From: Moraxella macacae 0408225
GTDB taxonomy: Bacteria > Pseudomonadota > Gammaproteobacteria > Pseudomonadales > Moraxellaceae
Direction: 5' to 3'
Assembly (NCBI RefSeq): GCF_000320365.1
Contig: NZ_ANIN01000001.1
Location: 372,001 to 436,000 of the forward strand
Length of the DNA: 64,000 nt
Of the stretch, positions 1 through 10,667 are shown piece by piece. Both the position numbers and the translations under genes were made by a program. Numbering within the stretch: the stretch's first letter is position 1; every line of letters begins with the position of its first letter. The notes beneath the pieces were generated by a model. It ran no database searches and was not told the origin of the DNA. It saw nothing but the letters and a program-made list of their open reading frames with translations.

Positions 1-1204
<1,204 letters not shown>

Positions 1205-1617
1205 ATACAACCTTAAGCATGCTTTGTGTCATATTTAATGACATACTTCATGTATGAGCTGTATCGGTAATTGTAACGATTTTAATACCTGGTTTACGCT
1301 TGATTTTTACCATCACGGTGTTTTGTGATGGTATTTCAGTTCTCTTTACTTTATACCACCATACAGTTTTGTCAACAGATTGTGCTGTCAACAGATTGTG
1401 TGGTGGTAAAGGTTAATTATTTGTTGGAATTAAATAATTAACCCAGACTCATTTCTCTATGTTGTTATTGAATTGTCTGTCACTTCATCAGGGACAGTTC
1501 TATTATACTTAATAGAATAAAGCAATCAGTAAATCAGCAATCGTTTGTTTGTTGTACTTGTTTGTTTGCTATAATTACTTTTTCTATTAATATAAGTTTA
1601 CTTGTTAGTTAATAAAC
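1205..1617 (-). other. tRNA-Ala to 23S internal transcribed spacer
   Basis: This 413-base spacer is transcribed with the rRNA operon and carries no gene. It contains a tight hairpin, ACCATCAC/GTGATGGT, near 1309-1332. It also has a 15-base direct repeat, TGTCAACAGATTGTG, at 1370-1384 and 1386-1400, framed by complementary TACCACCA/TGGTGGTA arms. These probably form part of the 23S precursor processing structure; that role is inferred. Confidence 0.75.
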
Positions 1618-1693
1618 TGGTGGAGTTAAGGAGAGTCGAACTCCTGACCTCCTGCGTGCAAGGCAGGCGCTCTACCAACTGAGCTATAACCCC
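1618..1693 (-). tRNA. tRNA-Ala (anticodon TGC)
   Basis: On the minus strand a 76-base cloverleaf starts GGGGTTATAGCTCAG and ends TTAACTCCACCA, with CCA encoded. The anticodon loop reads CTTGCAC (TGC). It sits in the 16S-23S spacer, as in most gammaproteobacterial rRNA operons. Confidence 0.97.
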
Positions 1694-1705
1694 GCTATTA
1701 AAAGC

Positions 1706-1782
1706 TGGTGGGTCTAATAAGACTTGAACTTATGACCCCTGCCTTATCAAGGCAGTGCTCTAACCAACTGAGCTATAGACCC
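1706..1782 (-). tRNA. tRNA-Ile (anticodon GAT)
   Basis: A 77-base cloverleaf on the minus strand with acceptor arms GGGTCTA/TAGACCC, encoded CCA, and anticodon loop TTGATAA (GAT). It lies 12 bases upstream of tRNA-Ala in the same transcript. Confidence 0.97.
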
Positions 1783-1840
1783 TAAAAGCTGTTAAAAAGG
1801 CAATGCTTTTGGCTTTTTAACTTTATTAGCTGCTTACTCA

Positions 1841-1871
1841 ATAAAAAACAACTTGCTGTAGATTCTCTACT
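1841..1871 (-). promoter_or_regulatory. 3' arm of the 16S precursor processing stem
   Basis: The sequence just downstream of 16S is the near-perfect reverse complement of the block at 3572-3601 upstream of 16S (about 28 of 31 positions). In the transcript the two arms would pair around the whole 16S, the classic RNase III substrate. The pairing is seen in the sequence; the enzyme is inferred from E. coli. Confidence 0.75.
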
Positions 1872-1882
1872 ACCACTGTTTT

Positions 1883-3412
<1,530 letters not shown>

Positions 3413-3571
3413 AATCTTTTATTTAGAGTTGATTTTTGCATAATATTTTATTATTATGTTATTAGTCAAACTCAGGCTCTTTTTATACTGTTTGCTCAAA
3501 TAAACTTACGAAAGTTTTCTTCTGTACAAAAGAATATAAAAAGTTTTTTGTTTTATATATTTATTTGTGCC

Positions 3572-3601
3572 AGTAGAAAATCTACACAAGTTGTTTTTTA
3601 T
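3572..3601 (-). promoter_or_regulatory. 5' arm of the 16S precursor processing stem
   Basis: About 160 bases upstream of mature 16S. It pairs with 1841-1871; the shared core is AACTTG..TGTAGAT..TCTACT. It is the upstream half of the likely RNase III stem. Confidence 0.75.
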
Positions 3602-3652
3602 TTTAATTTGTTATTTAGTTTTGTTCTTAACATCGTCTGTTAAGAGTTGCAT

Positions 3653-3680
3653 ATTTTATCAGCTTTATTTTTATTGTCAA
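3653..3680 (-). promoter_or_regulatory. rRNA operon promoter P2
   Basis: On the minus strand a perfect -35 TTGACA (3675-3680) is followed, after 16 bases, by -10 TAAAAT (3653-3658). It points at 16S, with transcription expected to start near 3646. Together with P1, about 200 bases upstream, it gives the tandem-promoter layout common for rRNA operons. Confidence 0.75.
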
Positions 3681-3854
3681 GCTGTTTTTTATTTTTTATG
3701 CTTTTTTTAATTAAAAACTTTTGATTAAAAAAACTTTTGATTAAGATTAAGTAAGTTGTTTTAATTAACTTATTTTAATTAAGTTGTTTTTAATTAAATG
3801 ATTTTATTTTTAATTAAATTATTTGTTTAAGCTTTGTTGCTTAAGTGGGTGCGT

Positions 3855-3882
3855 ATTATATAGAAGTTTTTGGATAGGTCAA
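3855..3882 (-). promoter_or_regulatory. rRNA operon promoter P1
   Basis: On the minus strand -35 TTGACC (3877-3882), a 16-base spacer and a perfect -10 TATAAT (3855-3860) are followed by ACGCACCCAC, a likely GC-rich discriminator and start region near 3848. Such a discriminator is typical of stringently controlled rRNA promoters. Three GGGG tracts (plus strand) lie immediately upstream, where an UP element would normally be AT-rich. Confidence 0.78.
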
Positions 3883-3965
3883 GGGGTTTTTTGGGGTTTT
3901 TGGGGTTTTTTGTGTAAGTGTTTGTTTTTTAGGGGGATTTATTTTTACTTTTTTTAAAAAAATTG

Positions 3966-3988
3966 GTGGATTGGATAAACCAACCCAC
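3966..3988 (-). terminator. Terminator downstream of map
   Basis: On the minus strand GTGGGTTGG and CCAATCCAC form a 9-bp stem with one G-U pair around a short loop, followed by CCAATTTTTTT. It ends map transcription before it meets the rRNA promoter region. Confidence 0.7.
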
Positions 3989-4024
3989 TTTTATTAGATT
4001 AGATTATATTAATTTAAGATTAGA

Positions 4025-4810
4025 TTAAACAGTTAAAAAACTCAAATCTTCATCAGGGCGAGCGGTAAAAACCTCACAACCGTTTTCTGTTACCATAAGT
4101 GTGTGCTCCCATTGGGCGGAAAGTTTGCGATCTTTGGTGATAACTGTCCATTTATCTTGCATGACTTTGGTTTGCCAAACACCTTGATTAATCATAGGCT
4201 CAATGGTAAAAGTCATACCAGTTTTTAACTGAATGCCTGTATTTTTTTTGCCATAATGCAAAACTTGCGGTTCGTCATGATACACATCGCTTATGCCATG
4301 CCCACAATATTCACGCACCACGCTAAACCGCTCAGCTTCGGCAACTTTTTGAATAGCCTCGCCAATATCGCCCATATAAGCACCATTGCGCACCGCTTTC
4401 ATACCTGCATACAAGGCATCTTGGGCAACTTTGCAAATGCGTTTTGCCATAACAGAACCCTCGCCAATAATCCACATACGAGATGTGTCGCCATAATAGC
4501 CGTCTTTTATCACAGTAACGTCGATGTTAATGATGTCGCCGTCTTTTAAAATACGTTCATCGCACGGTATGCCATGACAAACCACATGATTAATGGAGGT
4601 ACACAGAGTTTTTGGAAAACCGTGATAGCCAACATTGGCAGGAATGGCTTTTTGTACGTTTACAATATAATCGTGGGCAATTTTGTCCAGTACACCTGTA
4701 CTAACGCCCTCTTTGACATATTCATCTAACATAACCAACACATCGGATGCAAGTTTGCCTGCAATGCGCATTTTTTCAACAGCTTCTGGATTATTTGCAA
4801 GTGTTTTCAT
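4025..4810 (-). CDS. map: Type I methionine aminopeptidase
   Basis: This cytosolic metalloenzyme removes the initiator Met from nascent proteins. The 261 residues match the usual type Ia length and run without an N-terminal extension. All metal ligands of the pita-bread fold are visible: D97, D108 (GDTSR), H171 (CGHGI), E204 (FTIEP) and E235 (QWEHT), plus substrate-side H79 (VCHGI). map is often beside rpsB; here it stands alone between an rRNA operon and a PepSY-like gene, with its own terminator. The start is the first ATG, with only a weak upstream purine run. Identification is secure. Confidence 0.97.
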   Translation of the reverse strand: MKTLANNPEAVEKMRIAGKLASDVLVMLDEYVKEGVSTGVLDKIAHDYIVNVQKAIPANVGYHGFPKTLCTSINHVVCHGIPCDERILKDGDIINIDVTVIKDGYYGDTSRMWIIGEGSVMAKRICKVAQDALYAGMKAVRNGAYMGDIGEAIQKVAEAERFSVVREYCGHGISDVYHDEPQVLHYGKKNTGIQLKTGMTFTIEPMINQGVWQTKVMQDKWTVITKDRKLSAQWEHTLMVTENGCEVFTARPDEDLSFLTV

Positions 4811-4960
4811 AAAATTTTATCTTAGCGGTAATTAAAACCACTATTATACGTTGTTTTTGATTTTTCACAAAATTTGCTAAATCTAAACCCAATATTTAAA
4901 TATTTTTAGTTTAAATATTTTTAGTTTAAACAATTTAATTCCAATATTGTATCAAACAAA

Positions 4961-4993
4961 CAAAAATCCATAACAAAAAATTATGGATTTTTG
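4961..4993. terminator. Bidirectional hairpin terminator after the PepSY-like gene
   Basis: A 13-bp perfect stem, CAAAAATCCATAA / TTATGGATTTTTG, around a 7-base A-rich loop. It lies in the gap between the PepSY-like stop (5055) and the map start. The U-rich 3' arm fits a factor-independent terminator, chiefly for the minus-strand gene. Confidence 0.7.
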
Positions 4994-5054
4994 TAATTTT
5001 AGATTTTTTACTGGTAAAAATTTGGCTTTGCAAAAAACCATATCAAAAACAGCA

Positions 5055-5381
5055 TTAACGATCGATCTTTTCTTTTACGATTTTTAGACTCGGATACAAC
5101 ATTTCTATGTCGTACTCTTGACCGTTTTTGTAGGCTTCTATACTCAATGACGGTTTGCCACGATAATCGTCGGCATCAATGTCCGCGACACGATAGCCTT
5201 TTTGTTGCAACATTTCGATGGCTTTTTGTTTGATGGTGTTAAAATTTTTATCTTGATAAATTTGGGTTTCAATCTGATCGTCCATGCTATCATGACGATC
5301 ATTTAAATCTGCATAAGCAATACCAAAGGGCAAAGCAAGTAATGCCACTAACGCAATTTTTTTGTTGAATGTTTTTAACAT
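5055..5381 (-). CDS. Small secreted PepSY-like protein
   Basis: A 108-residue protein with a clear signal peptide (hydrophobic residues 8-22, likely cleavage after AYA at 24). The mature part of about 84 residues is acidic at first and then shows a PepSY-type pattern: an amphipathic helix (IKQKAIEMLQQKGYRVADID) followed by beta strands containing SIEAYKNGQEYDIEMLYPSLKIV. Small periplasmic PepSY-like proteins of this size are common in proteobacteria and are thought to modulate peptidases or bind envelope partners, but no function can be assigned. It is monocistronic, with a strong terminator downstream and 380 bases of divergent promoter region shared with ribB. Confidence 0.8.
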   Translation of the reverse strand: MLKTFNKKIALVALLALPFGIAYADLNDRHDSMDDQIETQIYQDKNFNTIKQKAIEMLQQKGYRVADIDADDYRGKPSLSIEAYKNGQEYDIEMLYPSLKIVKEKIDR

Positions 5382-5763
5382 GAAAACTCCAAAATTTGGT
5401 TTGGTTAAATTAAAATTACATGAAAATACATAAATAATAAAACTACATAAAAGTTAGCATAGCAGATTTTTTTGGCAAAACAACCATTTTTGCCAACAAC
5501 CAACACAGTTTTACCAAGACTTTACAATTTTTTAGAGTTAGCAAAGTTTTGTATCTGTTTTGCAACTATTTTTTAACATCATGTGTTAAAAACAGGCACA
5601 AACTTGATTGATGAGATTGTTTTTTGTGGCAATTATCCTTATTTAAGCCTATAATTTAGCAGTTTACAATTTAGCGGTTTACAATTGAGCAGTTTACAAC
5701 AGTAACAACAATTTTTACAAACAAACATTTTATAAATAAACAGCAATTCAAACTGGATAGTCT
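5382..5763. other. Divergent intergenic region with three 15-bp repeats before ribB
   Basis: No gene is seen. Three direct copies of AATTTAGCAGTTTAC (5653-5667, 5668-5682, 5683-5697; copies two and three each differ at one base) lie about 65-110 bases before the ribB start. I looked for the conserved purine-rich core of an FMN riboswitch and did not find it. The region must hold promoters for the PepSY-like gene (minus) and ribB (plus). Confidence 0.6.
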
Positions 5764-6879
5764 ATGGCGTTAAACAACATTTGTGAGATTATTGATGACA
5801 TCAAACATGGCAAAATGGTCATTTTGATGGACGATGAAGATCGTGAAAATGAAGGTGATTTGATTATGGCGGCCAGCCACATTACGCCTGAAGCGATTAA
5901 TTTTATGATTACCCACGCACGCGGTCTTGTGTGTTTGACGCTCACTGAAGCGCGCTGTAGGCAACTTGATTTGGCATTAATGAGTGATAAAAATGGGGCA
6001 AAATTTAGCACCAATTTTACATTGTCCATTGAAGCGTCCGAGGGTGTTAGCACAGGGATTTCAGCGGCCGATCGTGCAACCACGATTTTAACCGCCGTTG
6101 CTCCAAATGCCAAGCCGTCAGACATCGTGCAACCTGGGCATATTTTTCCGATTATGGCAAAAAAAGGAGGCGTATTACACCGTGCAGGACATACCGAAGC
6201 AGGCTGTGATTTGGCAAGGTTGGCAGGGCTTGAACCAGCAAGTGTGATTGTGGAAATTATAAAACCCGATGGCACTATGGCACGCCGTGATGATTTGGAG
6301 CTTTTTGCCAAACAACACGACCTAAAAATTGGTACAATTGCTGATTTGATTGAGTATCGCCTTGCCAATGAACAAACGGTAGAAGAAATTGCCCGTTTTC
6401 CATTAACCACCGCATTTGGTGAATTTGAGTTTTACCGTTTTTGTGAATACGGTTCAGATGATGTGCATTTTGCCCTTGTTAAAGGCGATCCAAAACAAGG
6501 TGAAACCGCCGTGCGCGTGCATACTTTTGAACCGTTACGCGATTTGCTTGGCATTTCATTAAACAATAAATCCAACTGGAATAGTTACGCAAGCCTTGAG
6601 TTTTTGGCAAATTGTGAACGCGGTGTGTTTGTGTGGATTGGACATGGTGATGAAATAGAAATGGCTTATGCCCTTGATAATCTTGCCAAAAAAGTCAACC
6701 ACGAAAAACCGGCCACTCGAAATGTCAAACGTCAACCGTATAGCACAATTGGCGTGGGGGCCCAGATTTTACGTCATTTGGGCGTAAAAGACATGAGGTT
6801 GTTATCCAGCGCAATAAAATTTAACGCATTGTCGGGTTTTGATTTAAACATCGTAGAAATTGTGCAAAACGAACAATAA
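5764..6879 (+). CDS. ribB: 3,4-dihydroxy-2-butanone-4-phosphate synthase with degenerate GTP cyclohydrolase II domain (RibBX type)
   Basis: The N-terminal half (about 1-205) is a full DHBP synthase, making the four-carbon unit of riboflavin from ribulose 5-phosphate. It shows DEDRENEGD (24-32), STGISAADRA (96-105) and HRAGHTEA (139-146). The C-terminal half (about 211-371) aligns in outline with GTP cyclohydrolase II, but where the zinc-binding SECLTGD..RCDC block should be it reads RVHTFEPLRDLLG (251-263), with no zinc cysteines. The second activity is therefore very unlikely, as known for the Pseudomonas/Acinetobacter RibB-X proteins. A true ribA should exist elsewhere. comM follows after 20 bases. 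Confidence 0.92.
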   Translation: MALNNICEIIDDIKHGKMVILMDDEDRENEGDLIMAASHITPEAINFMITHARGLVCLTLTEARCRQLDLALMSDKNGAKFSTNFTLSIEASEGVSTGISAADRATTILTAVAPNAKPSDIVQPGHIFPIMAKKGGVLHRAGHTEAGCDLARLAGLEPASVIVEIIKPDGTMARRDDLELFAKQHDLKIGTIADLIEYRLANEQTVEEIARFPLTTAFGEFEFYRFCEYGSDDVHFALVKGDPKQGETAVRVHTFEPLRDLLGISLNNKSNWNSYASLEFLANCERGVFVWIGHGDEIEMAYALDNLAKKVNHEKPATRNVKRQPYSTIGVGAQILRHLGVKDMRLLSSAIKFNALSGFDLNIVEIVQNEQ

Positions 6880-6899
6880 TTTACATTTTAAGGAATTTT

Positions 6900-8390
6900 A
6901 TGTCATTTGCCCAAATTTTTACCAGATCGGTTGTTGGCTTAAACGCCCCCAGTGTTACCGTAGAGGTGCATTTATCACAAGGCTTGCCGGCTATTACTAT
7001 CGTGGGCTTGCCTGAAGCCAGCGTGCGCGAAAGTAAAGATCGCGTGCGTTCTGCTATCATCAATAGCGGTTTTCAATTTCCCAACCGAAGATTGACCATT
7101 AACCTTGCGCCTGCCGATTTGCCAAAAGATGGTGCAAGGCTTGATTTGCCAATTGCAATTGGTATTTTGGTGGCAAGCGGACAACTTGATGTAGCTCAAG
7201 TAAAAGATTATGAATTTATTGGTGAATTGGCATTAAATGGTGAATTACGCCCAATTGCAGGGGCTTTGGCGGTGGCACGCTCCTTAAAACAACAAGGACG
7301 GGCGTTAATTTTACCTAAAGCCAATGCCGATGAAGCGGTAAAAGTAGACAGTCTTTGTGTCTTAGAAGCAGACAATTTGCAACAAGTTTGTCAACATTTG
7401 TCAGGTGAAAATCCATTATCCGCCAGTAAAGCCAAAAAAAGCCAACCGCCTGTTGTTGCACAACTGGATTTGGCTGATATCAAAGGGCAACATCAAGCTC
7501 GGCGGGCATTGGAAATCTGTGCCAGTGGCGGGCATTCATTGTTATTTTGCGGATCGCCGGGCACGGGTAAAACCTTGATGGCATCACGCTTGCCAAGCAT
7601 TTTACCGCCGTTAACCGAAGATGAAGCCCTAGAGGTGGCGAGTATTTATTCAATCGCAAACTTGCCTTATGTGTTTGGCAGCCGCCCTTTTCGTCAAGTC
7701 CATCACACAACCTCGGCCATTGCATTGGTCGGTGGCGGCTCAAATCCTAAGCCCGGTGAAATTTCATTGGCAAATTTTGGGGTTTTATTTTTAGATGAAA
7801 TCCCTGAATTTAACCGAAAAGTGTTAGAAGTGTTAAGACAACCAATTGAAAACAAACAAATTATCATCAGTCGTGCCAACCGCCAAACTCAATTTCCGGC
7901 CAATTTTCAACTGATCGGTGCAATGAATCCTTGCCCTTGTGGCTATTATGGTGATAAATCAAGACGTTGCACCTGTCGCCCTGAACAAATCAGACGCTAT
8001 CAAGAAAAGCTCTCAGGGCCGTTGCTTGACCGTATTGATCTGTTTGTTACTGTACCAAATTTGCCTATGAGTGATTTACAATCGACAAAACTTGGTGAAA
8101 GTTCAGCAAGCGTGCGTAAACGCGTATTAAGTGCCTATGAAATTCAACAAAAACGTCAGGGCAAACCAAACGCCGAATTAACCCCCGGTGAGTTGGAACA
8201 ATTTGCCAAACTCGGTGATAACCAAGCACAACTGCTCCAAATGGCAGGACAGCGCCTAAATTTATCAGCTCGTGGCTATCATCGTATTGTTCGCGTGGCA
8301 CGCACCATTGCAGATTTGGCAAACAGTGCCAACATTGACACGCCACATTTGACCGAGGCATTAAGCTATCGCAACACTTTGCCTCAATAA
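6900..8390 (+). CDS. comM: YifB/ComM family AAA+ ATPase
   Basis: 496 residues, the full length of the Mg-chelatase-like YifB family. An N-terminal Lon-protease-like (ChlI-type) domain covers about 20-140. The AAA+ core has Walker A GSPGTGKT (218-225) and Walker B VLFLDE (295-300). A cysteine cluster, CPCGYYGDKSRRCTC (345-359), and the C-terminal lid follow. In Haemophilus, Vibrio and Acinetobacter, ComM is a hexameric helicase promoting branch migration during natural transformation. Its presence supports natural competence, well known in Moraxellaceae. The RBS AAGGAATTTT directly precedes the ATG. Co-transcription with ribB is likely. Three 14-bp repeats start 8 bases past the stop. Confidence 0.93.
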   Translation: MSFAQIFTRSVVGLNAPSVTVEVHLSQGLPAITIVGLPEASVRESKDRVRSAIINSGFQFPNRRLTINLAPADLPKDGARLDLPIAIGILVASGQLDVAQVKDYEFIGELALNGELRPIAGALAVARSLKQQGRALILPKANADEAVKVDSLCVLEADNLQQVCQHLSGENPLSASKAKKSQPPVVAQLDLADIKGQHQARRALEICASGGHSLLFCGSPGTGKTLMASRLPSILPPLTEDEALEVASIYSIANLPYVFGSRPFRQVHHTTSAIALVGGGSNPKPGEISLANFGVLFLDEIPEFNRKVLEVLRQPIENKQIIISRANRQTQFPANFQLIGAMNPCPCGYYGDKSRRCTCRPEQIRRYQEKLSGPLLDRIDLFVTVPNLPMSDLQSTKLGESSASVRKRVLSAYEIQQKRQGKPNAELTPGELEQFAKLGDNQAQLLQMAGQRLNLSARGYHRIVRVARTIADLANSANIDTPHLTEALSYRNTLPQ

Positions 8391-8397
8391 ACGATGT

Positions 8398-8439
8398 AGT
8401 TTTAGCCTTTTAGTTTTAGCCTTTTAGTTTTAACCTTTA
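8398..8439. repeat. Three 14-bp tandem repeats after comM
   Basis: AGTTTTAGCCTTTT occurs at 8398-8411 and 8412-8425, then slightly changed (AACC) at 8426-8439. It is one of the many 3'-end tandem duplications in this window. Confidence 0.85.
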
Positions 8440-8524
8440 ACTTAAATACTATTAATCTATTTTGTAGTTAATCTAAACTTTAGCAATCTAAGTTTTACAA
8501 ATAAAAACCCAATTGAGAAACATC

Positions 8525-9991
8525 ATGAGCCAACTGCCATTTGACGAACAACCTTTTACCAAACGCCCAACTGAAATTTTACAAAACCCTTATGCCAATG
8601 CCAATCGTGGTTTTGACAGCCAAATGCGCCTGTTTGACGAAGAACTCATCAAAAAATACAACCGTTCAGGGCCACGCTACACCTCTTATCCGACTGCGTT
8701 GGAATTTATGCCAATTCAAGTGGGCACAGAAGAAAATATTTTAAAAAATCGTGATGAACGTGTGCCCCTATCGCTTTATTTTCACATTCCATTTTGTCGT
8801 ACGCTATGTTATTACTGTGGTTGCAACAAAATTATCACCAAGAAAAACAGCAATTCTGGTGATTATTTAGAATATTTATTTCGTGAAATAAAGCACAAAC
8901 GCTCCCTGCTAAAAGGCGATCCGATGGTAGAACAAGTGCATTTTGGCGGTGGCACGCCCACATTTTTAAGTGATGATGAACTGTTGCAATTATGGGATTT
9001 TTTACATCAAGAATTTAGTTTTAGTGATAAAGACACAGCCGATTTTGGCATTGAAATTGATCCGCGCGAATTACGCCCAACAACTTTAGAAACTTTACGC
9101 AAAGCTGGCTTTAACCGCGTAAGTTTTGGTGTGCAGGATCTGGAAGAACAAGTGCAAATTGCGGTTAATCGCATTCAATCTGAAGAGCTTATTCGCAATG
9201 TCATGACCGAAAGTCGGCGTTTAGGTTATCGTTCTATTAACATTGATCTGATTTATGGGTTGCCACATCAGACAACCGATAGCCTAAAAAATACCGTTGC
9301 CAAAATTATTGATATTAATCCTGATCGTCTGTCGGTATTTAATTACGCCCATTTGCCAGAACGCTTTACCCCACAAAAACAGATTAAAGACAAGGATCTG
9401 CCAAGCCCTGCTGAAAAACTTACCATGCTTGGTGATACCATTTTGGCACTTTCAAATGCAGGGTATCAGTACATTGGTATCGATCATTTTGCTCGCCCTG
9501 ATGATGAACTTGCCCTTGCCCAACGCGAAGGCAAATTGCACCGTAATTTTCAAGGTTATACCACTCATGGCAATTGTGATTTGCTCGGTTTTGGCGTATC
9601 GTCAATAAGCCAAATTGGACAACATTTTTTACAAAATGACACCGATTTATCGCAATACCAACAAAAAATCAATGCCAATCAATTGCCTGCAACAAAACAC
9701 ATTCATGTCAAACTTACCGATGAGTTGCGCAGGTATGTGATTATGAATTTACTATGCCACGATTATGTCGATTTTAAAGATGTCAATATGCGTTATGGCA
9801 TTGATGCAGTTACGTATTTTATTGATGAAATTGGACAATTACAAGATATGAAAAACGATAAACTCGTTGATATTGACGCTATGGGTATCCGTGTATTGCC
9901 AAAAGGCCGGTTGCTTGGACGCAATGTCGCTATGGTCTTTGATGAATATTTAACCAAAAAACACAAAAATCGGTTTAGCAAGGTCATTTAA
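8525..9991 (+). CDS. hemN: Oxygen-independent coproporphyrinogen III oxidase (radical SAM)
   Basis: It converts coproporphyrinogen III to protoporphyrinogen IX in heme synthesis without oxygen. With the ATG at 8525 the protein has 488 residues. The radical-SAM [4Fe-4S] motif is HIPFCRTLCYYCGC, with C91, C95 and C98 as cluster ligands; the extra C100 is typical of true HemN. VHFGGGTPTFLS and the DLIYGLPHQT segment fit HemN rather than the HemW look-alike. About 35 residues precede the usual N-terminus. An in-frame TTG at 8513 is not preferred, because it lacks a better ribosome site and adds only MRNI. The methyltransferase gene follows 55 bases later. Confidence 0.95.
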   Translation: MSQLPFDEQPFTKRPTEILQNPYANANRGFDSQMRLFDEELIKKYNRSGPRYTSYPTALEFMPIQVGTEENILKNRDERVPLSLYFHIPFCRTLCYYCGCNKIITKKNSNSGDYLEYLFREIKHKRSLLKGDPMVEQVHFGGGTPTFLSDDELLQLWDFLHQEFSFSDKDTADFGIEIDPRELRPTTLETLRKAGFNRVSFGVQDLEEQVQIAVNRIQSEELIRNVMTESRRLGYRSINIDLIYGLPHQTTDSLKNTVAKIIDINPDRLSVFNYAHLPERFTPQKQIKDKDLPSPAEKLTMLGDTILALSNAGYQYIGIDHFARPDDELALAQREGKLHRNFQGYTTHGNCDLLGFGVSSISQIGQHFLQNDTDLSQYQQKINANQLPATKHIHVKLTDELRRYVIMNLLCHDYVDFKDVNMRYGIDAVTYFIDEIGQLQDMKNDKLVDIDAMGIRVLPKGRLLGRNVAMVFDEYLTKKHKNRFSKVI

Positions 9992-10046
9992 CGCTTAATC
10001 AAAAATTAGCAAAAAACATATAATAAAAAACATTAAAGGCAAAAAC

Positions 10047-10652
10047 ATGCACCAAATAGACTTAGATCTGCTCAAAAAATCCGCCCATTGGCGCAAAAAC
10101 ATCACTTTTAGCCAAGACGTGCTTGGCAAGACGTTTCATTTTAGCAGCACTTGGGGCATTTTTTCCCCTGAAAAACTGGACGATGGCAGCTTAATGTTGC
10201 TGGATTACATTGATTTTCAACACGATGACAACAGCATTGATTTGGGTTGTGGTTACGGCGTGCTTGGTATGACGGCCAGCCGAGAATGTCCAAACGGCCA
10301 GCATTTACTCATTGACAAGGATTTTGTTGCAGTAGAATATGCCAAACTTAACTGTAAAAACAATCAACTTCACAATGCCAATGTCCAACTTTCCAATGGT
10401 TTTTATCATGTTGACAAAACACAAAAATTTTCCTTGGTCATGAGCAACTTGCCTGCCAAGGCCAGTAAAGAACAGCATTATTTGTATTTACTTGATGCCT
10501 ATGAACACATGACAACAGGTGGCCGCTTTTATGTGGTAACCATTAACGGCTTAAGAGATTTTATGAAGCGCTCGTTTAGCGAAGTGTTTGGCAATACCAC
10601 TAAAGTGAAACAAGGCAAAACTTACACCGTTACCTTGGCGGTAAAAGATTGA
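10047..10652 (+). CDS. Class I SAM-dependent methyltransferase (small MTS domain, RsmC-like)
   Basis: 201 residues. FSSTWGIFSPEKLDDGS (about 33-49) matches the entry segment of RsmC-type MTS domains, and DLGCGYGVLG is the SAM-binding motif I. The catalytic NPPF/NPPY-type motif is replaced by SNLPAKAS, so the target atom cannot be inferred; rRNA or tRNA guanine-N2 methylation is the family norm. The protein corresponds only to the C-terminal half of E. coli RsmC. It ends 15 bases from the convergent glnD stop. A GGTAAAAG duplication straddles the stop codon. Confidence 0.75.
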   Translation: MHQIDLDLLKKSAHWRKNITFSQDVLGKTFHFSSTWGIFSPEKLDDGSLMLLDYIDFQHDDNSIDLGCGYGVLGMTASRECPNGQHLLIDKDFVAVEYAKLNCKNNQLHNANVQLSNGFYHVDKTQKFSLVMSNLPAKASKEQHYLYLLDAYEHMTTGGRFYVVTINGLRDFMKRSFSEVFGNTTKVKQGKTYTVTLAVKD

Positions 10653-10667
10653 TGGTAAAAGGTTTGG

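Noticed and set aside
5382..5763. FMN riboswitch before ribB
   Set aside because: Conserved core segments are not seen; only 15-bp repeats.
5748..6410. 220-codon antisense frame over ribB
   Set aside because: Shadow of a well-conserved gene on the other strand; Ser/Ala/Ile-rich with no domain.
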